Source of the DNA: Herbiconiux oxytropis
GTDB taxonomy: Bacteria > Actinomycetota > Actinomycetes > Actinomycetales > Microbacteriaceae
DNA: 64,000 nucleotides
Direction: 5' to 3'
Assembly (NCBI RefSeq): GCF_024979315.1
Contig: NZ_JANLCK010000011.1
Coordinates: 47,873-111,872 of the forward strand
The position numbers were made by a program, and so were the translations under genes. This document shows positions 1 to 7,444 of the stretch, piece after piece (the stretch's first letter is position 1; every line of letters starts with the position of its first letter). Under the pieces are notes generated by a model. That model was not told where the DNA came from. It worked only from the letters and a program-made list of their open reading frames with translations, and made no database searches.

Positions 1-1
1 G

Positions 2-325
2 AAGCTCGAGAAGGCGCAGCTGCGTCAGATCGTGTCGCTGCTGCTGGGCGCCACCCGCGCCCGGCTCGGCGCGCGGGAGATCACCCTCGAGGTCACGGAG
101 GCCGCGATCGACTGGATGGCCGACAACGGCTACGAGCCCGAGTACGGAGCGCGTCCGCTCCGCCGGGTCATCCAGCGCAACGTCGACGACCGCATCGCCG
201 ACCTGCTCGTGGCGGGCACCCTCGCCGACGGCGGCACCGTCACCCTCGACGCCCCCGCCGGCGCCCTCACGGTCACCCCGGGCACCACGCCAGCGGTGAC
301 CCCGGAGCAGCTCCTGGCCGCCTGA
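2..325 (+). CDS. ATP-dependent Clp protease ATP-binding subunit, C-terminal fragment
   Basis: The reading frame is open from the window edge, so only the last 107 codons or so of a larger gene are present. The fragment matches the small C-terminal subdomain of a ClpC/ClpB-type AAA+ unfoldase: a helix with LEKAQLRQIVSLLL is followed by the family hallmark GYEPEYGARPLRRVIQRNVD, the sensor-2 region whose arginine contacts ATP. A roughly 25-residue Ala/Thr/Pro-rich tail ends the protein. Such proteins unfold substrates for the ClpP peptidase or act as disaggregases. The N-domain and first AAA module lie outside the window, so ClpC and ClpB cannot be told apart here. Confidence 0.85.
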   Translation, partial: KLEKAQLRQIVSLLLGATRARLGAREITLEVTEAAIDWMADNGYEPEYGARPLRRVIQRNVDDRIADLLVAGTLADGGTVTLDAPAGALTVTPGTTPAVTPEQLLAA

Positions 326-350
326 CCCCCGCCCCCACCCAGACGCACCT

Positions 351-419
351 GTGAGTCGCGTCGAAGTGTCCTCATTCCGCCCGAGAAGGGCCGGGTGACG
401 ACACTTCGGCGCGACTCAC
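351..419. repeat. Long imperfect palindrome after the clp gene
   Basis: Arms 351-370 and 400-419 are complementary at 19 of 20 positions around a 29-base loop. Just outside them a C-rich tract (about 326-341) faces a G-rich tract (about 425-435), so the pairing may extend further. It begins about 25 bases after the clp stop. The plus strand has no T-run after it. It could be a factor-independent terminator of the clp gene or a palindromic intergenic element; compare 12355-12420. Confidence 0.6.
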
Positions 420-552
420 CTGCATGTGGGCGGGGGCTTATGGGACGGGCCGGGTGGCGGCGGGGAGATAGGGCAGACGGCGGAGGTGGACCGGGGTGCT
501 CAGCGAGCACCGTGGAGGTATCGCAAGTCCATCTCCACGGAAGGTGCTCCTC

Positions 553-717
553 ATGCTGTTCTTCGTCGTCGTCCTCACCGGGCTCGTGCTGTGGGCGGTC
601 TTCGCGGCCGTCGTCGCCACCACGAGCGACACCGACCGGCACACCCATCACCACGCGGATGCCGACACGTGGCACCTGGGTACCGCCGAGCACGCGGCAT
701 CCGGGACCCGGGACTGA
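553..717 (+). CDS. Small single-pass membrane protein
   Basis: This 54-residue frame starts at an ATG with GGAAGG eight bases upstream; longer in-frame starts at 544 and 496 lack that spacing. Residues 1-24 form one strongly hydrophobic segment (MLFFVVVLTGLVLWAVFAAV) followed by a short polar tail with a DRHTHHHADAD stretch, which is His/Asp-rich and could bind metal. I do not recognise a family. The coding call rests on the ribosome-binding site, the membrane segment and the absence of a competing gene. Confidence 0.5.
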   Translation: MLFFVVVLTGLVLWAVFAAVVATTSDTDRHTHHHADADTWHLGTAEHAASGTRD

Positions 718-774
718 TCCGCGGGCTCCGAGGCTCCGGGAGGATCGGGGAAAGACGATCCGGGAGGTCAGGCC

Positions 775-1140
775 ATGTCGGAAGTGTGGTGCATCGTGAG
801 CGAGGACAACGTCGGCGGGAGGGCTCTCGCCGAGGCCCTGCTCGAGGAGTCGCAGGAGGTCGCCGTGCTCTCGCGCGACGTCGAGCCGTTCGCGTTGCTC
901 GTCAACTCCTACGCCGACTCGATCGTGCCGGCCGAGCTCCGGCACGCCGACCTGCCCACCATCACCGAGGCGCTCACCTGCATCGAGCAGAGCCTCCCGG
1001 CCGTCGACGTCGTCGCCCTGGTGGGCGCAGACGACGACGAGCGGATGCGCGCGGCCGGCGACTTCCTGCTCGCCAGGTGGCCGGAGGCGGAGCTGGTCAT
1101 CGTGTCGGCGGCCCGGCCGCTTGCGGCCGTCACGGCCTGA
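775..1140 (+). CDS. Hypothetical protein, alpha/beta fold
   Basis: A 121-residue protein preceded by GGGAGGT about seven bases from its ATG. The pattern is alternating beta strands and helices: VWCIVSED at the start, VAVLSRDV, then VDVVALVGAD and AELVIVSAARP near the end. This resembles a short Rossmann-like or receiver-like fold, but there is no glycine-rich nucleotide loop and no clear family motif. It is acidic and soluble, with no signal peptide. The function is unknown. Confidence 0.6.
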   Translation: MSEVWCIVSEDNVGGRALAEALLEESQEVAVLSRDVEPFALLVNSYADSIVPAELRHADLPTITEALTCIEQSLPAVDVVALVGADDDERMRAAGDFLLARWPEAELVIVSAARPLAAVTA

Positions 1141-1162
1141 TCAGCGGCGCGACCCAGCCGGT

Positions 1163-1756
1163 CTAGACGGGCGCAGCGGCGCCGGAGCGAGGGCGATGCG
1201 CTGCCGCCCGACGCTCGGCCAGGTGGAGGCGCTTGGGGTCGTGCAGGAGCACCTCGTCGGGCGCCCGCAGCCGATCGATCAGCACCTCCAGCAGCGGATG
1301 CCGCTCGAACCCGGCAGGTTGCTGCAACGGTGCCGCAGAGAGTGCCCGGGACGGCTTCCGGCGCACCGACGCCCACGCCGCGATGCCTCCCGCGACAGCG
1401 GGCACCGGCACGATCCAGAGCACCACCCAGAGCTCGGGCACGAGCGCGACGGCCGTCACGATGGCCGCGACCACCACGAACAGCGCGGCGCCGATCCCGA
1501 CGAGCACCGACCCGAGCCGGGTCGGCAGGAGGCGCGCGCCGTTCCGCCAGCCGAGGGCCGCGCCCACCGCGGAGCAGGCCGCGAGGAGGAGGGCGATCTG
1601 CACGCCGAGGACGAGGAACGACCCCGAGAACCCGAGATCGGCCTTGGCCGACAGCACCACGACGGCCTGGATCGAGAGGAAGCTGGAGAGGAAGGTCGCG
1701 ACTCCCCCGGCGGTGGAAAAGCGCAGGACCGCCCGCCTGTGTGACTCCGTTGTCAT
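1163..1756 (-). CDS. Multi-pass membrane protein of unknown function
   Basis: A 197-residue protein starting MTTESHRR; longer frames upstream read through the promoter region of the tRNA and are less likely. At least four hydrophobic segments lie between about residues 15 and 135 (VATFLSSFLSIQAVVVLSA, FLVLGVQIALLLAACSAVGA, LGSVLVGIGAALFVVVAAIV, LWVVLWIVPVPAVAGGIAAW), followed by a basic cytoplasmic tail of about 65 residues. The topology resembles small uncharacterised actinobacterial membrane proteins; no catalytic motif is visible. It is convergent with the 775-1140 gene. Confidence 0.65.
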   Translation of the reverse strand: MTTESHRRAVLRFSTAGGVATFLSSFLSIQAVVVLSAKADLGFSGSFLVLGVQIALLLAACSAVGAALGWRNGARLLPTRLGSVLVGIGAALFVVVAAIVTAVALVPELWVVLWIVPVPAVAGGIAAWASVRRKPSRALSAAPLQQPAGFERHPLLEVLIDRLRAPDEVLLHDPKRLHLAERRAAAHRPRSGAAAPV

Positions 1757-1872
1757 GTCCCTACCCTGGCACGACCTCCCTGGCCACCGCCAGCGCCGCC
1801 GCTGCCCCGCCGAGGGCCGCCGGGACGAGCACGGGGGTTCGTAACAATGCCGATCGCCGCCGCAACGTCGAC

Positions 1873-1878
1873 TAGGGT
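1873..1878 (+). promoter_or_regulatory. Putative -10 element of tRNA-Cys
   Basis: TAGGGT lies 14 bases upstream of the mature tRNA 5' end, which would place transcription start about seven bases before the tRNA. No convincing -35 hexamer is seen at the usual distance. Confidence 0.4.
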
Positions 1879-1891
1879 CGTGGAGCACCCC

Positions 1892-1965
1892 GGCGCCTTG
1901 GCGGAGTGGCTACGCAGCGGTCTGCAAAACCGTGTACACGGGTTCGAATCCCGTAGGTGCCTCCA
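1892..1965 (+). tRNA. tRNA-Cys (GCA)
   Basis: A complete cloverleaf can be folded. The acceptor stem GGCGCCT pairs with AGGTGCC with one G-U pair, the anticodon stem GCGGT/ACCGT encloses loop CTGCAAA with anticodon GCA at 1924-1926, and the T arm is ACGGG-TTCGAAT-CCCGT. The discriminator base is T, the identity element of tRNA-Cys, and the 3' CCA (1963-1965) is encoded. Confidence 0.97.
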
Positions 1966-1976
1966 CGAACCGACCT

Positions 1977-2549
1977 CTACCCGCGGGCCGCCCGGTCCGC
2001 TCGCACCCGAGGGCCGGCTGCCCGCCGGTCGCGCAGCAGCTGCACCGTGTAGTCGAGGTTCGCGATGGCGTGCAGCAGCACCGCCACACCCACCCACGCC
2101 AGCCCGAACAGCACGAGCGCGCCGTTCGTGGGTGCGAGCCATTCGATCAGGAGCAGCAGCGGGAACCCCACCATGAGCAGCACGGTGCGGAGCCGCCCGA
2201 TGACGCGCACGGGCACGATGCCGGGCTTCGTGACGAGCACGGTGACGCCGAGCAGCAGATCGGCCACGAGCAGCACGGCCGCCATCCACATCGGGACGAT
2301 CCCGGCCGCGACGAGCGTCACGCACACCGCGAACTGGCTCACCCTGTCGGCGATCGGGTCGAGCTTCTTGCCGAGATCGGTGGTGAGGTCGAAGCGGCGC
2401 GCGATGAAGCCGTCGGCCCAGTCGGTGATGCCGAGCACGATCAGCACGACGAGCGCCCAGAACGGGCTCTCCCAGACCAGCAGCACCACGACGAACAACG
2501 GTGTCAGGACGACGAGGCGCCCGATCGAGATGGTGTTGGGGACGTTCAC
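1977..2549 (-). CDS. CDP-alcohol phosphatidyltransferase
   Basis: A 190-residue integral membrane enzyme that transfers a phosphatidyl group from a CDP-linked lipid to an alcohol acceptor. The family signature, D-x2-DG-x2-AR with the later G and two Asp, is intact: DWADGFIAR, then DLGKKLDPIADR. About six hydrophobic segments follow the pgsA-like pattern, and the start VNVPNTISIGR also resembles phosphatidylglycerophosphate or cardiolipin-type synthases. The GTG start overlaps the TGA of the 71-residue gene upstream by four bases (GTGA), indicating coupled translation. The acceptor (glycerol phosphate, inositol phosphate or phosphatidylglycerol) cannot be settled from the motif. Confidence 0.85.
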   Translation of the reverse strand: MNVPNTISIGRLVVLTPLFVVVLLVWESPFWALVVLIVLGITDWADGFIARRFDLTTDLGKKLDPIADRVSQFAVCVTLVAAGIVPMWMAAVLLVADLLLGVTVLVTKPGIVPVRVIGRLRTVLLMVGFPLLLLIEWLAPTNGALVLFGLAWVGVAVLLHAIANLDYTVQLLRDRRAAGPRVRADRAARG

Positions 2550-2761
2550 GCGTCGGGAAGCGGCTCGGTCGTCACGATCGTGCCGGTCCAGCCGGGCTGG
2601 GCGGCGATGATCCCGATGAGCTCGGCGTTGAGGTAGAGCGTTCCCCCGTCGGCGCCCGCCTGATGGAAATAGGAGTCGGCGAACACCATGTCGCTCAGCA
2701 CGACCTTCACGCCGGGATAGGTCTGCACGATGCGCGCGATGGCGCGTTCCGGGTCGGGCAT
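2546..2761 (-). CDS. Small hypothetical protein coupled to the phosphatidyltransferase
   Basis: A 71-residue soluble protein with an excellent ribosome-binding site (AAGGAGAGG) before its ATG. It starts MPDPERAIARIVQTYPGVKVV and contains a GTLYLNAELIGIIAAQPGW segment. No signal peptide or membrane segment is present and I do not recognise a family. It overlaps the downstream CDP-alcohol phosphatidyltransferase by four bases, so the two are probably made together. It diverges from the STAS gene across 53 bases holding the palindrome GCTAGC. Confidence 0.65.
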   Translation of the reverse strand: MPDPERAIARIVQTYPGVKVVLSDMVFADSYFHQAGADGGTLYLNAELIGIIAAQPGWTGTIVTTEPLPDA

Positions 2762-2814
2762 GACCTCTCCTTTCGCTAGCCTGGGACCAGCTTACTTCGA
2801 GGGGGTATCCGGCA

Positions 2815-3147
2815 ATGGAGTTCCAGACCGAATCGATCGGTGACGACATCGTCGTCATCCGTGGCGACGGGCGGTTGAACATGGTCTCGGGCCCCGCCCT
2901 CCGGGAGGCGGTCAAGCGCTCGGTCGAGGCCGGGCGCGCGCGCGTCGTCGTCGACCTCAGCCGCATCCCCTTCATGGACTCCTCCGGCCTCGGCGCCCTC
3001 ATCGCCGGCCTCAAGACCGCCAGGGAGAAGGGCGGCGACCTCCGGATCGTGCGGCCATCGACGCAGGTCTCGATGGTGCTGAAGCTCTCCAACGTCGACA
3101 GGATCCTGCCCGCCTTCGACAGCACCGAGGAGGCCTACCGTGACTGA
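2815..3147 (+). CDS. STAS-domain anti-sigma factor antagonist
   Basis: A 110-residue protein consisting of one STAS domain, as in RsbV/SpoIIAA. The conserved phosphorylation loop FMDSSGLGAL lies at residues 53-62, with the target serine at 56 or 57. In the family, the unphosphorylated form binds the partner kinase and frees a sigma factor. GAGGGGG precedes the ATG, and TAGCCT (2777-2782) is a plausible -10. The last eight bases overlap the start of the next gene, encoding the HATPase kinase, so the pair forms a two-gene operon. No sigma factor gene is nearby. Confidence 0.9.
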   Translation: MEFQTESIGDDIVVIRGDGRLNMVSGPALREAVKRSVEAGRARVVVDLSRIPFMDSSGLGALIAGLKTAREKGGDLRIVRPSTQVSMVLKLSNVDRILPAFDSTEEAYRD

Positions 3148-3559
3148 GGAGCGCCAGAACCTCGTCTTCAGCGCACCGCCGGACGACGTGGACGCCGTGC
3201 ACGAGTTCCTCGAGACCGTGTGGGAGGCGAACCCCGGGGTGAGCGAGTTCGACCGGATGGCGTTCGAGACCGCCCTCATCGAGCTCGCCTCCAACGTCAT
3301 CCAGCACGCCGCGGGCGAGGGCGGCGTCACGTGCGTGCTGACGGTCGACGCCGACGAGAACGGCCTCTCGGCGTCGCTCGCCGACACCGCGGATGCGGGC
3401 GGCATCGTGCTCATGGACCGCTCGATGCCCGACGAGCTGAGCGAGTCCGGCCGCGGCATCGCGCTCATCCAGGCGCTCGTCGACGACCTCCGCTACGAGC
3501 GGGTCGACGAGCGCAACGTGTGGTCGATCAGCCGCGCGCGGGAGTCCGGCGGCAGCTGA
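3140..3559 (+). CDS. ATP-binding serine kinase/anti-sigma factor (RsbW-like)
   Basis: A 139-residue GHKL (HATPase_c_2) protein. The N-box ELASNVIQHA is at residues 48-57 and supplies the Mg-binding Asn; the G2-type loop SGRGIALIQ is at about 103-111. A poorly conserved G1 loop (DTADAGG, about 82-88) fits the small RsbW group. Such proteins phosphorylate their STAS partner and sequester a sigma factor. The GTG start lies inside the end of the STAS gene (8-base overlap). Its stop is only three bases from the stop of the convergent phosphatase gene. Confidence 0.88.
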   Translation: MTEERQNLVFSAPPDDVDAVHEFLETVWEANPGVSEFDRMAFETALIELASNVIQHAAGEGGVTCVLTVDADENGLSASLADTADAGGIVLMDRSMPDELSESGRGIALIQALVDDLRYERVDERNVWSISRARESGGS

Positions 3560-3562
3560 CCC

Positions 3563-4762
3563 TCAGCTCCTGCGGAAGACGATCACGGCGGTGACGTCGT
3601 CGTCGCCGCCACCGCTGCCGGCGACCAGCGCCGAGATCGTCTCCGCCGCCGCAGCCGGCGACTCGGAGCCCGCCACGATGGCGGTGATGTCGTCGAGCGA
3701 GTCGAGCGTGCCGTCGTAGAGGTCGAGGAGCCCGTCGGTGAAGGTGATCAGCCGGTCCCCCGGCGCGAGCGTCGTCTCGGCGGCCGTCCACAGGCCGTCC
3801 TGCACGATGCCGATCGGCAGCCCGGTGGCGTCGAGCCGCTCGTAGCCACCGTCCGGGTGCACCACGACGCTGAGCCCGTGACCGGCGTCGGCGAAGCGGA
3901 TGCGTCCGCTCGCGGTGTCGATGCGGGCGTGGAAGAGGGTGGCGAACGAACCGGTCTGGCCGAGGTCGTTCGCGAGCTGCGCGTTCACGTGCTCGATCGC
4001 CTCCACTACGTCGAAACCCGTCTGCGACTGGAACGCCGCGCGCACCGTGGCGGCGAGGATGGCCCCGGCGGTGCCCTTGCCCATCACGTCGGCGAGGGTC
4101 AGCTCGATGCCGCCCTCCGAGCCGTGCCAGGAGTAGAAGTCGCCGGCCACCGTGCGCGCGGGGAGGCACACGCCCGCCACCTCGAAGGCGGGGAGCCCCG
4201 GCTGCGCCTGCGGCAGCAGTTGCTGCTGCACCTCGGCGGCGCGGTCGAGGTCGGCGGAGTCCTGCAGTTCGCGCTCCACCCAGTCGCCTAGCTCCTCGAG
4301 CAGTCGCTCCTGGTCGGCGCTGAACTCGCGCGGAGCCGTGTCGACGAGGCACAGCGTGCCCACGCGGTGGTCGTCGCCGAGGCTGAGCGGGCGTCCGGCG
4401 TAGAAGCGGATGTGCCGCTCCCCCGTGACGGTGTCGCGCCACGAGAAGCGGTCGTCCTTCGTCGCATCCGGCACCACGAGGATCTCGGGGCGCTGGATGG
4501 TGATGTCGCAGAACGACTGCGAACGCGGGCTGAACGGCTCCGCATCCTTCGGCTGGGGCGACTTCGTGAACTGCCGCGTCGCGTCGAGCAGGTTGATCTC
4601 GGCCACCGGAACGGCGAACAGCTCGCGGGCGATGCGGGTGATGCGGTCGAATCGCTCCTCGCCTGGTGTGGCGAAGAGGTTGAGCCGCTCCACCGCCGCG
4701 ATCCGCAGCTGCTCGAAGCGCTCCCGATCGATGGCCTCGTCGTCGATCCCTGTTTCACCCAT
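3563..4762 (-). CDS. GAF domain-containing PP2C (SpoIIE-type) phosphatase
   Basis: A 399-residue soluble protein with an N-terminal GAF sensory domain (about residues 20-160, with FAVPVAEINLLD and RVGTLCLVDTAPREF) and a C-terminal PPM/SpoIIE phosphatase domain (about 180-399). Metal-binding aspartates sit in TVAGDFYSW, LADVMGKG, DAGHG, FTDGLLDLYD and GGGDDDVTAVIV. The family dephosphorylates STAS antagonists, and the adjacent STAS-kinase pair is the obvious partner. The ATG at 4762 is preferred over a TTG at 4780 because TACGCT lies seven bases upstream, as in the leaderless promoters of this window. Confidence 0.9.
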   Translation of the reverse strand: MGETGIDDEAIDRERFEQLRIAAVERLNLFATPGEERFDRITRIARELFAVPVAEINLLDATRQFTKSPQPKDAEPFSPRSQSFCDITIQRPEILVVPDATKDDRFSWRDTVTGERHIRFYAGRPLSLGDDHRVGTLCLVDTAPREFSADQERLLEELGDWVERELQDSADLDRAAEVQQQLLPQAQPGLPAFEVAGVCLPARTVAGDFYSWHGSEGGIELTLADVMGKGTAGAILAATVRAAFQSQTGFDVVEAIEHVNAQLANDLGQTGSFATLFHARIDTASGRIRFADAGHGLSVVVHPDGGYERLDATGLPIGIVQDGLWTAAETTLAPGDRLITFTDGLLDLYDGTLDSLDDITAIVAGSESPAAAAETISALVAGSGGGDDDVTAVIVFRRS

Positions 4763-4769
4763 GACTGCC

Positions 4770-4775
4770 AGCGTA
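4770..4775 (-). promoter_or_regulatory. Putative leaderless -10 of the phosphatase gene
   Basis: On the minus strand TACGCT ends seven bases before the ATG at 4762. This places transcription start at or next to the start codon and argues against the longer TTG-initiated frame. Confidence 0.5.
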
Positions 4776-4813
4776 GTCAAGCCCTTGTGCTCCGGTGGGA
4801 CGGATGCCGCCGC

Positions 4814-5299
4814 TCAGGGCATCCGGGTGAGGCGGAAGATGCGGAGCGTGCGGCCCGAGGCGCGCTCGTAGCCGCGGTAGCCCGGCCACTGCGCCTCGAT
4901 GAAGGCCCAGACGGCTTCCCTCTCGTCGTCGCCCACGAGCTCGGCGCGCACGCGGATGCTCCGGCGCCCCACCTCGACGACCGCGTCGGGATGGGCGATC
5001 AGGTTGGCACTCCAGGCGGGATGGTTCTCTCCGGCGAAGTTGCTGCCGGTCACGAGCAGCGCGCCGTCCGGCTCAGGGCAGTACATGAGCTCGGTGGAGC
5101 GGGGCAGCCCGCTCCTCGCTCCGGTCGTGTGCAGCACGAGCGAGGGCACGAGCACGCCGCTGAGAGGCCGGCCGCCTCGGTTCAGGACCTTCCAGACGCG
5201 CTCGAGCGGTGGCATGACGGCCGGCCCGAACCGCCGGAAGAACCGGGAGCGCGAGAATCTCGCCACGGCCCTGCGGATGCCGCGCTGGAGCGATGCCAT
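4814..5299 (-). CDS. Deazaflavin (F420)-dependent nitroreductase-family protein
   Basis: A 161-residue single-domain protein of the Ddn/PNPOx-like split-barrel group. The signature VPSLVLHTTGARSGLPRST (about residues 50-68) matches the T-T-G-R/A-S-G-xx-R motif that binds the phosphate of F420. Further family features are LLVTGSNFAGENHPAWSANL and VWAFIEAQWPGYRGYERASGR. The N-terminus RRAVARFSRSRFFRRFGP is basic and may be a membrane-associated leader. Family members reduce quinones or other electrophiles with F420H2; the substrate here is unknown. Confidence 0.85.
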   Translation of the reverse strand: MASLQRGIRRAVARFSRSRFFRRFGPAVMPPLERVWKVLNRGGRPLSGVLVPSLVLHTTGARSGLPRSTELMYCPEPDGALLVTGSNFAGENHPAWSANLIAHPDAVVEVGRRSIRVRAELVGDDEREAVWAFIEAQWPGYRGYERASGRTLRIFRLTRMP

Positions 5300-5339
5300 A
5301 CAACCATCCTGCACCGCGCGATCGTGGGCAACCGTCGGA

Positions 5340-6341
5340 TCAGTACCAGTTGACCGACTGCGAGTGCGACCACGCGGAGCACGGGGTGCCGTAGCCGCGC
5401 GAGATGTAGTCGAGCCCCCAGGTGATCTGCGTGACAGCGTTGGTGGCCCAGTCGTCGGCGACCGACGCCATCTTGCTGCCGGGCAGCGACTGCGGGATGC
5501 CGTAGGCACCGCTCGAGGCGTTCTCGGCCTGGTAGTTCCAGCCGGACTCCTTGGTCCAGAGGGAGTCGAGGCACTGCATCTGGTCGCTGCCCCAGCCGCG
5601 CTCGGCCACGAGGTCGGCGGCCACGGCGCGGGCGCCGTCCGGCGTGTTCGCCAGGGCGAGGCGCTCGGCAGCGGCCTGCGCTGCCGCTTCCGCCTCAGCG
5701 GCAGCAGCGGCTTCGGCGGCAGCAGCGGCGGCGGCCGCCTCAGCCGCAGCGTCGGCGACGGCCTTGTCGACGGCCGCGGCCTGCACGGTGGCCGCACCGG
5801 TGTGCACGGCGGCGGCGGTGGTGAGGGTCTGCACGGTCGTCGTGTCGAGGTAGGCGTAGTTCGCGAGCGACGCCAAGGAGGCCACGAGCGGGGCGGTGTC
5901 GACTTTGCCCGCCACCGCGCCGAGTGTCGCGTTGCCGGCATCGAGTGCTGCTGCGGCCCGGGCGTCGGCCTTCTCCGAGGCGCGCACGAAGAAGGCGGAG
6001 GAGCCGTCGGCAGGAGCGTCGGCCGAGGCCGTCGACACCACGCGGGTGCCCGTGACGCTCTCGGCGTGCGCCATGAGGGGGTTCGTGAAGGCGCCGCCGG
6101 TCACGAGGAGGCCCGCCACGAGGGTGGCGGCGACGGGAGCGATCGCGGCGCGACCGCGGTGGCCGGAGCCGCGGACCGAGCGGGCCTCCGCCTCCCGGGC
6201 GTCGCGGAGCGAGCGGCGCGTGGGGTGGCCCGCGGCCGCGGTGCCGGGGGTGGAGGTGCTGCGGGTTGCGGGGGTGCTGCCGGGGGCGGGCGTGCCGGTG
6301 GTGGCGGATGTCTCAGGCCGTGCGGGTGGAGCCGGGTTCAT
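5340..6341 (-). CDS. Secreted/anchored lytic transglycosylase-like protein
   Basis: A 333-residue protein. A charged N-terminus of about 65 residues precedes a hydrophobic segment (AAIAPVAATLVAGLLVTGGAF) that acts as signal or anchor. The middle is an Ala/Glu-rich, probably helical region (about 205-245). The last 90 residues form a lysozyme-fold domain with catalytic Glu in WTKESGWNYQAEN, the AYGIPQSLPG stretch and a terminal CSAWSHSQSVNWY, as in the aggregation-promoting-factor C-terminal group of actinobacteria. It likely cleaves peptidoglycan outside the membrane. GGGAAG precedes the ATG at 6341; a longer frame lacks such a site. Confidence 0.82.
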   Translation of the reverse strand: MNPAPPARPETSATTGTPAPGSTPATRSTSTPGTAAAGHPTRRSLRDAREAEARSVRGSGHRGRAAIAPVAATLVAGLLVTGGAFTNPLMAHAESVTGTRVVSTASADAPADGSSAFFVRASEKADARAAAALDAGNATLGAVAGKVDTAPLVASLASLANYAYLDTTTVQTLTTAAAVHTGAATVQAAAVDKAVADAAAEAAAAAAAAEAAAAAEAEAAAQAAAERLALANTPDGARAVAADLVAERGWGSDQMQCLDSLWTKESGWNYQAENASSGAYGIPQSLPGSKMASVADDWATNAVTQITWGLDYISRGYGTPCSAWSHSQSVNWY

Positions 6342-6612
6342 GTCTTCCCTGGGTTCAGGCCACCTGGGTGTGCCTCGGCCGGACGGCGCGGGGGCGCGCG
6401 GGTGCGCCAGGCGGGGCGGTGGCGGTGACGGTCGGTGTCGGGTCACGGTGGAGCCACGGCGTCGATGGGTCGATCCGGGCTTCGATGTGTCGTTCGGGGC
6501 AGACCGCACCTGGTCACCCGCTCGAACGATTGAAGCCACAAGTATGTGCGCGGTTTCTGGGAGAAGACTCCATGCGCCGCTATCGATACACCTGAGCGTC
6601 GAGGATGGGCGC
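6342..6612. other. Divergent intergenic region, transglycosylase / nnrE
   Basis: These 271 bases hold no credible gene. TATCGATAC (6590-6598) may be part of the nnrE promoter, and AT-richer sequence at 6520-6560 may drive the transglycosylase gene. I looked for the c-di-AMP riboswitch often found before resuscitation or lytic genes and did not find its conserved blocks. Confidence 0.4.
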
Positions 6613-7353
6613 ATGACTTCGGGATACACCGCTCGCCAGGTGCGCGACGCCGAGGCGCCGCATCTGGCCGCAGGAGAACCGCTCATGCAGCGTGCCGCTC
6701 ACGGCCTGGCGACCGAGATCCGGCGCGTGCTCGACGGGGCATCCGCTGCATCGGCGGGGCGGGGCCGGCCCCCGGCCGGAGGCGTGCTCCTGCTAGTCGG
6801 GTCGGGCGACAACGGCGGCGACGCCCTGTTCGCGGGTGCCGAACTGGCGGCCTCCGGTGTCGAGGTGCGCGCGATCGGCGTCGGCAGCAGAATGCACGAG
6901 GCCGGGAGCGAGGCGGCCCACGCCGCCGGCGTGCGGTTCGTGGAGACCGCGCCGGAAGCACCGCCCGGTCTCCCCGCCCTCCTCCGGGAGACGGCGGTGA
7001 TCGTCGACGGCATCCTCGGCACCGGCACCACCGCCGACAGCCCTGCCCTCCGCGGTGCAGCGCGCGAGGTCGTCCACGGCATCCGTGCCGAGCTGGCGGC
7101 GCTGTCGCGCGAGCTCCCCGAGGGCGTGACAGGACCCCTCGTGGTGGCGGTCGACATCCCGAGCGGGATCGACCCTGACTCCGGCGAGACGGCCGACGAC
7201 ATTGTGCTGCCCGCCGACCTCACCGTGACCTTCGGCGGCGTGAAGGCGGGGCTGCTGCGCGGGCACGGCGCCCGGCTGGCCGGCGAGGTCGTGCTCGTCG
7301 AGATCGGCATCGAGGGCGACCTGGCGGCGGTCGAGCCGGCCGTCCGCACGTGA
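6613..7353 (+). CDS. nnrE: NAD(P)H-hydrate epimerase
   Basis: A 246-residue YjeF N-terminal-type protein that interconverts the R and S forms of hydrated NAD(P)H so that the companion dehydratase can repair it. Family motifs are present: LMQRAAHGLA near the start, LLLVGSGDNGGDALFAG (nucleotide loop), VDGILGTGTTADSPALRG, and VAVDIPSGIDPDSG, which carries the catalytic Asp region. It stops after the epimerase domain; the ADP-dependent dehydratase (YjeF C-terminal domain) often fused to it is absent and not found in this window. GAGGA lies eight bases before the ATG. Confidence 0.9.
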   Translation: MTSGYTARQVRDAEAPHLAAGEPLMQRAAHGLATEIRRVLDGASAASAGRGRPPAGGVLLLVGSGDNGGDALFAGAELAASGVEVRAIGVGSRMHEAGSEAAHAAGVRFVETAPEAPPGLPALLRETAVIVDGILGTGTTADSPALRGAAREVVHGIRAELAALSRELPEGVTGPLVVAVDIPSGIDPDSGETADDIVLPADLTVTFGGVKAGLLRGHGARLAGEVVLVEIGIEGDLAAVEPAVRT

Positions 7354-7444
7354 TCGAGGGAGCCGGGAGGTTGCGTTTCTGTTGAAGCGGGTCACGATGG
7401 TGTGAACAGGACCGCCACCGGGCGGACCGGTCAGGAGCATCCTC

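Noticed and set aside
909..1376. Minus-strand frame overlapping two other genes
   Set aside because: Arg/Ala/Gly-rich shadow with no ribosome site, antisense to the 775-1140 gene.
3563..4780. Upstream TTG start for the PP2C phosphatase
   Set aside because: The -10-like TACGCT lies between the TTG and the ATG, so the TTG would probably not be in the transcript.
6342..6612. Possible c-di-AMP (ydaO-type) riboswitch before the transglycosylase gene
   Set aside because: A GGGTGACC block is present on the minus strand, but the other conserved blocks of the motif (the GCAG and CGAACCC-type segments in order) could not be found.
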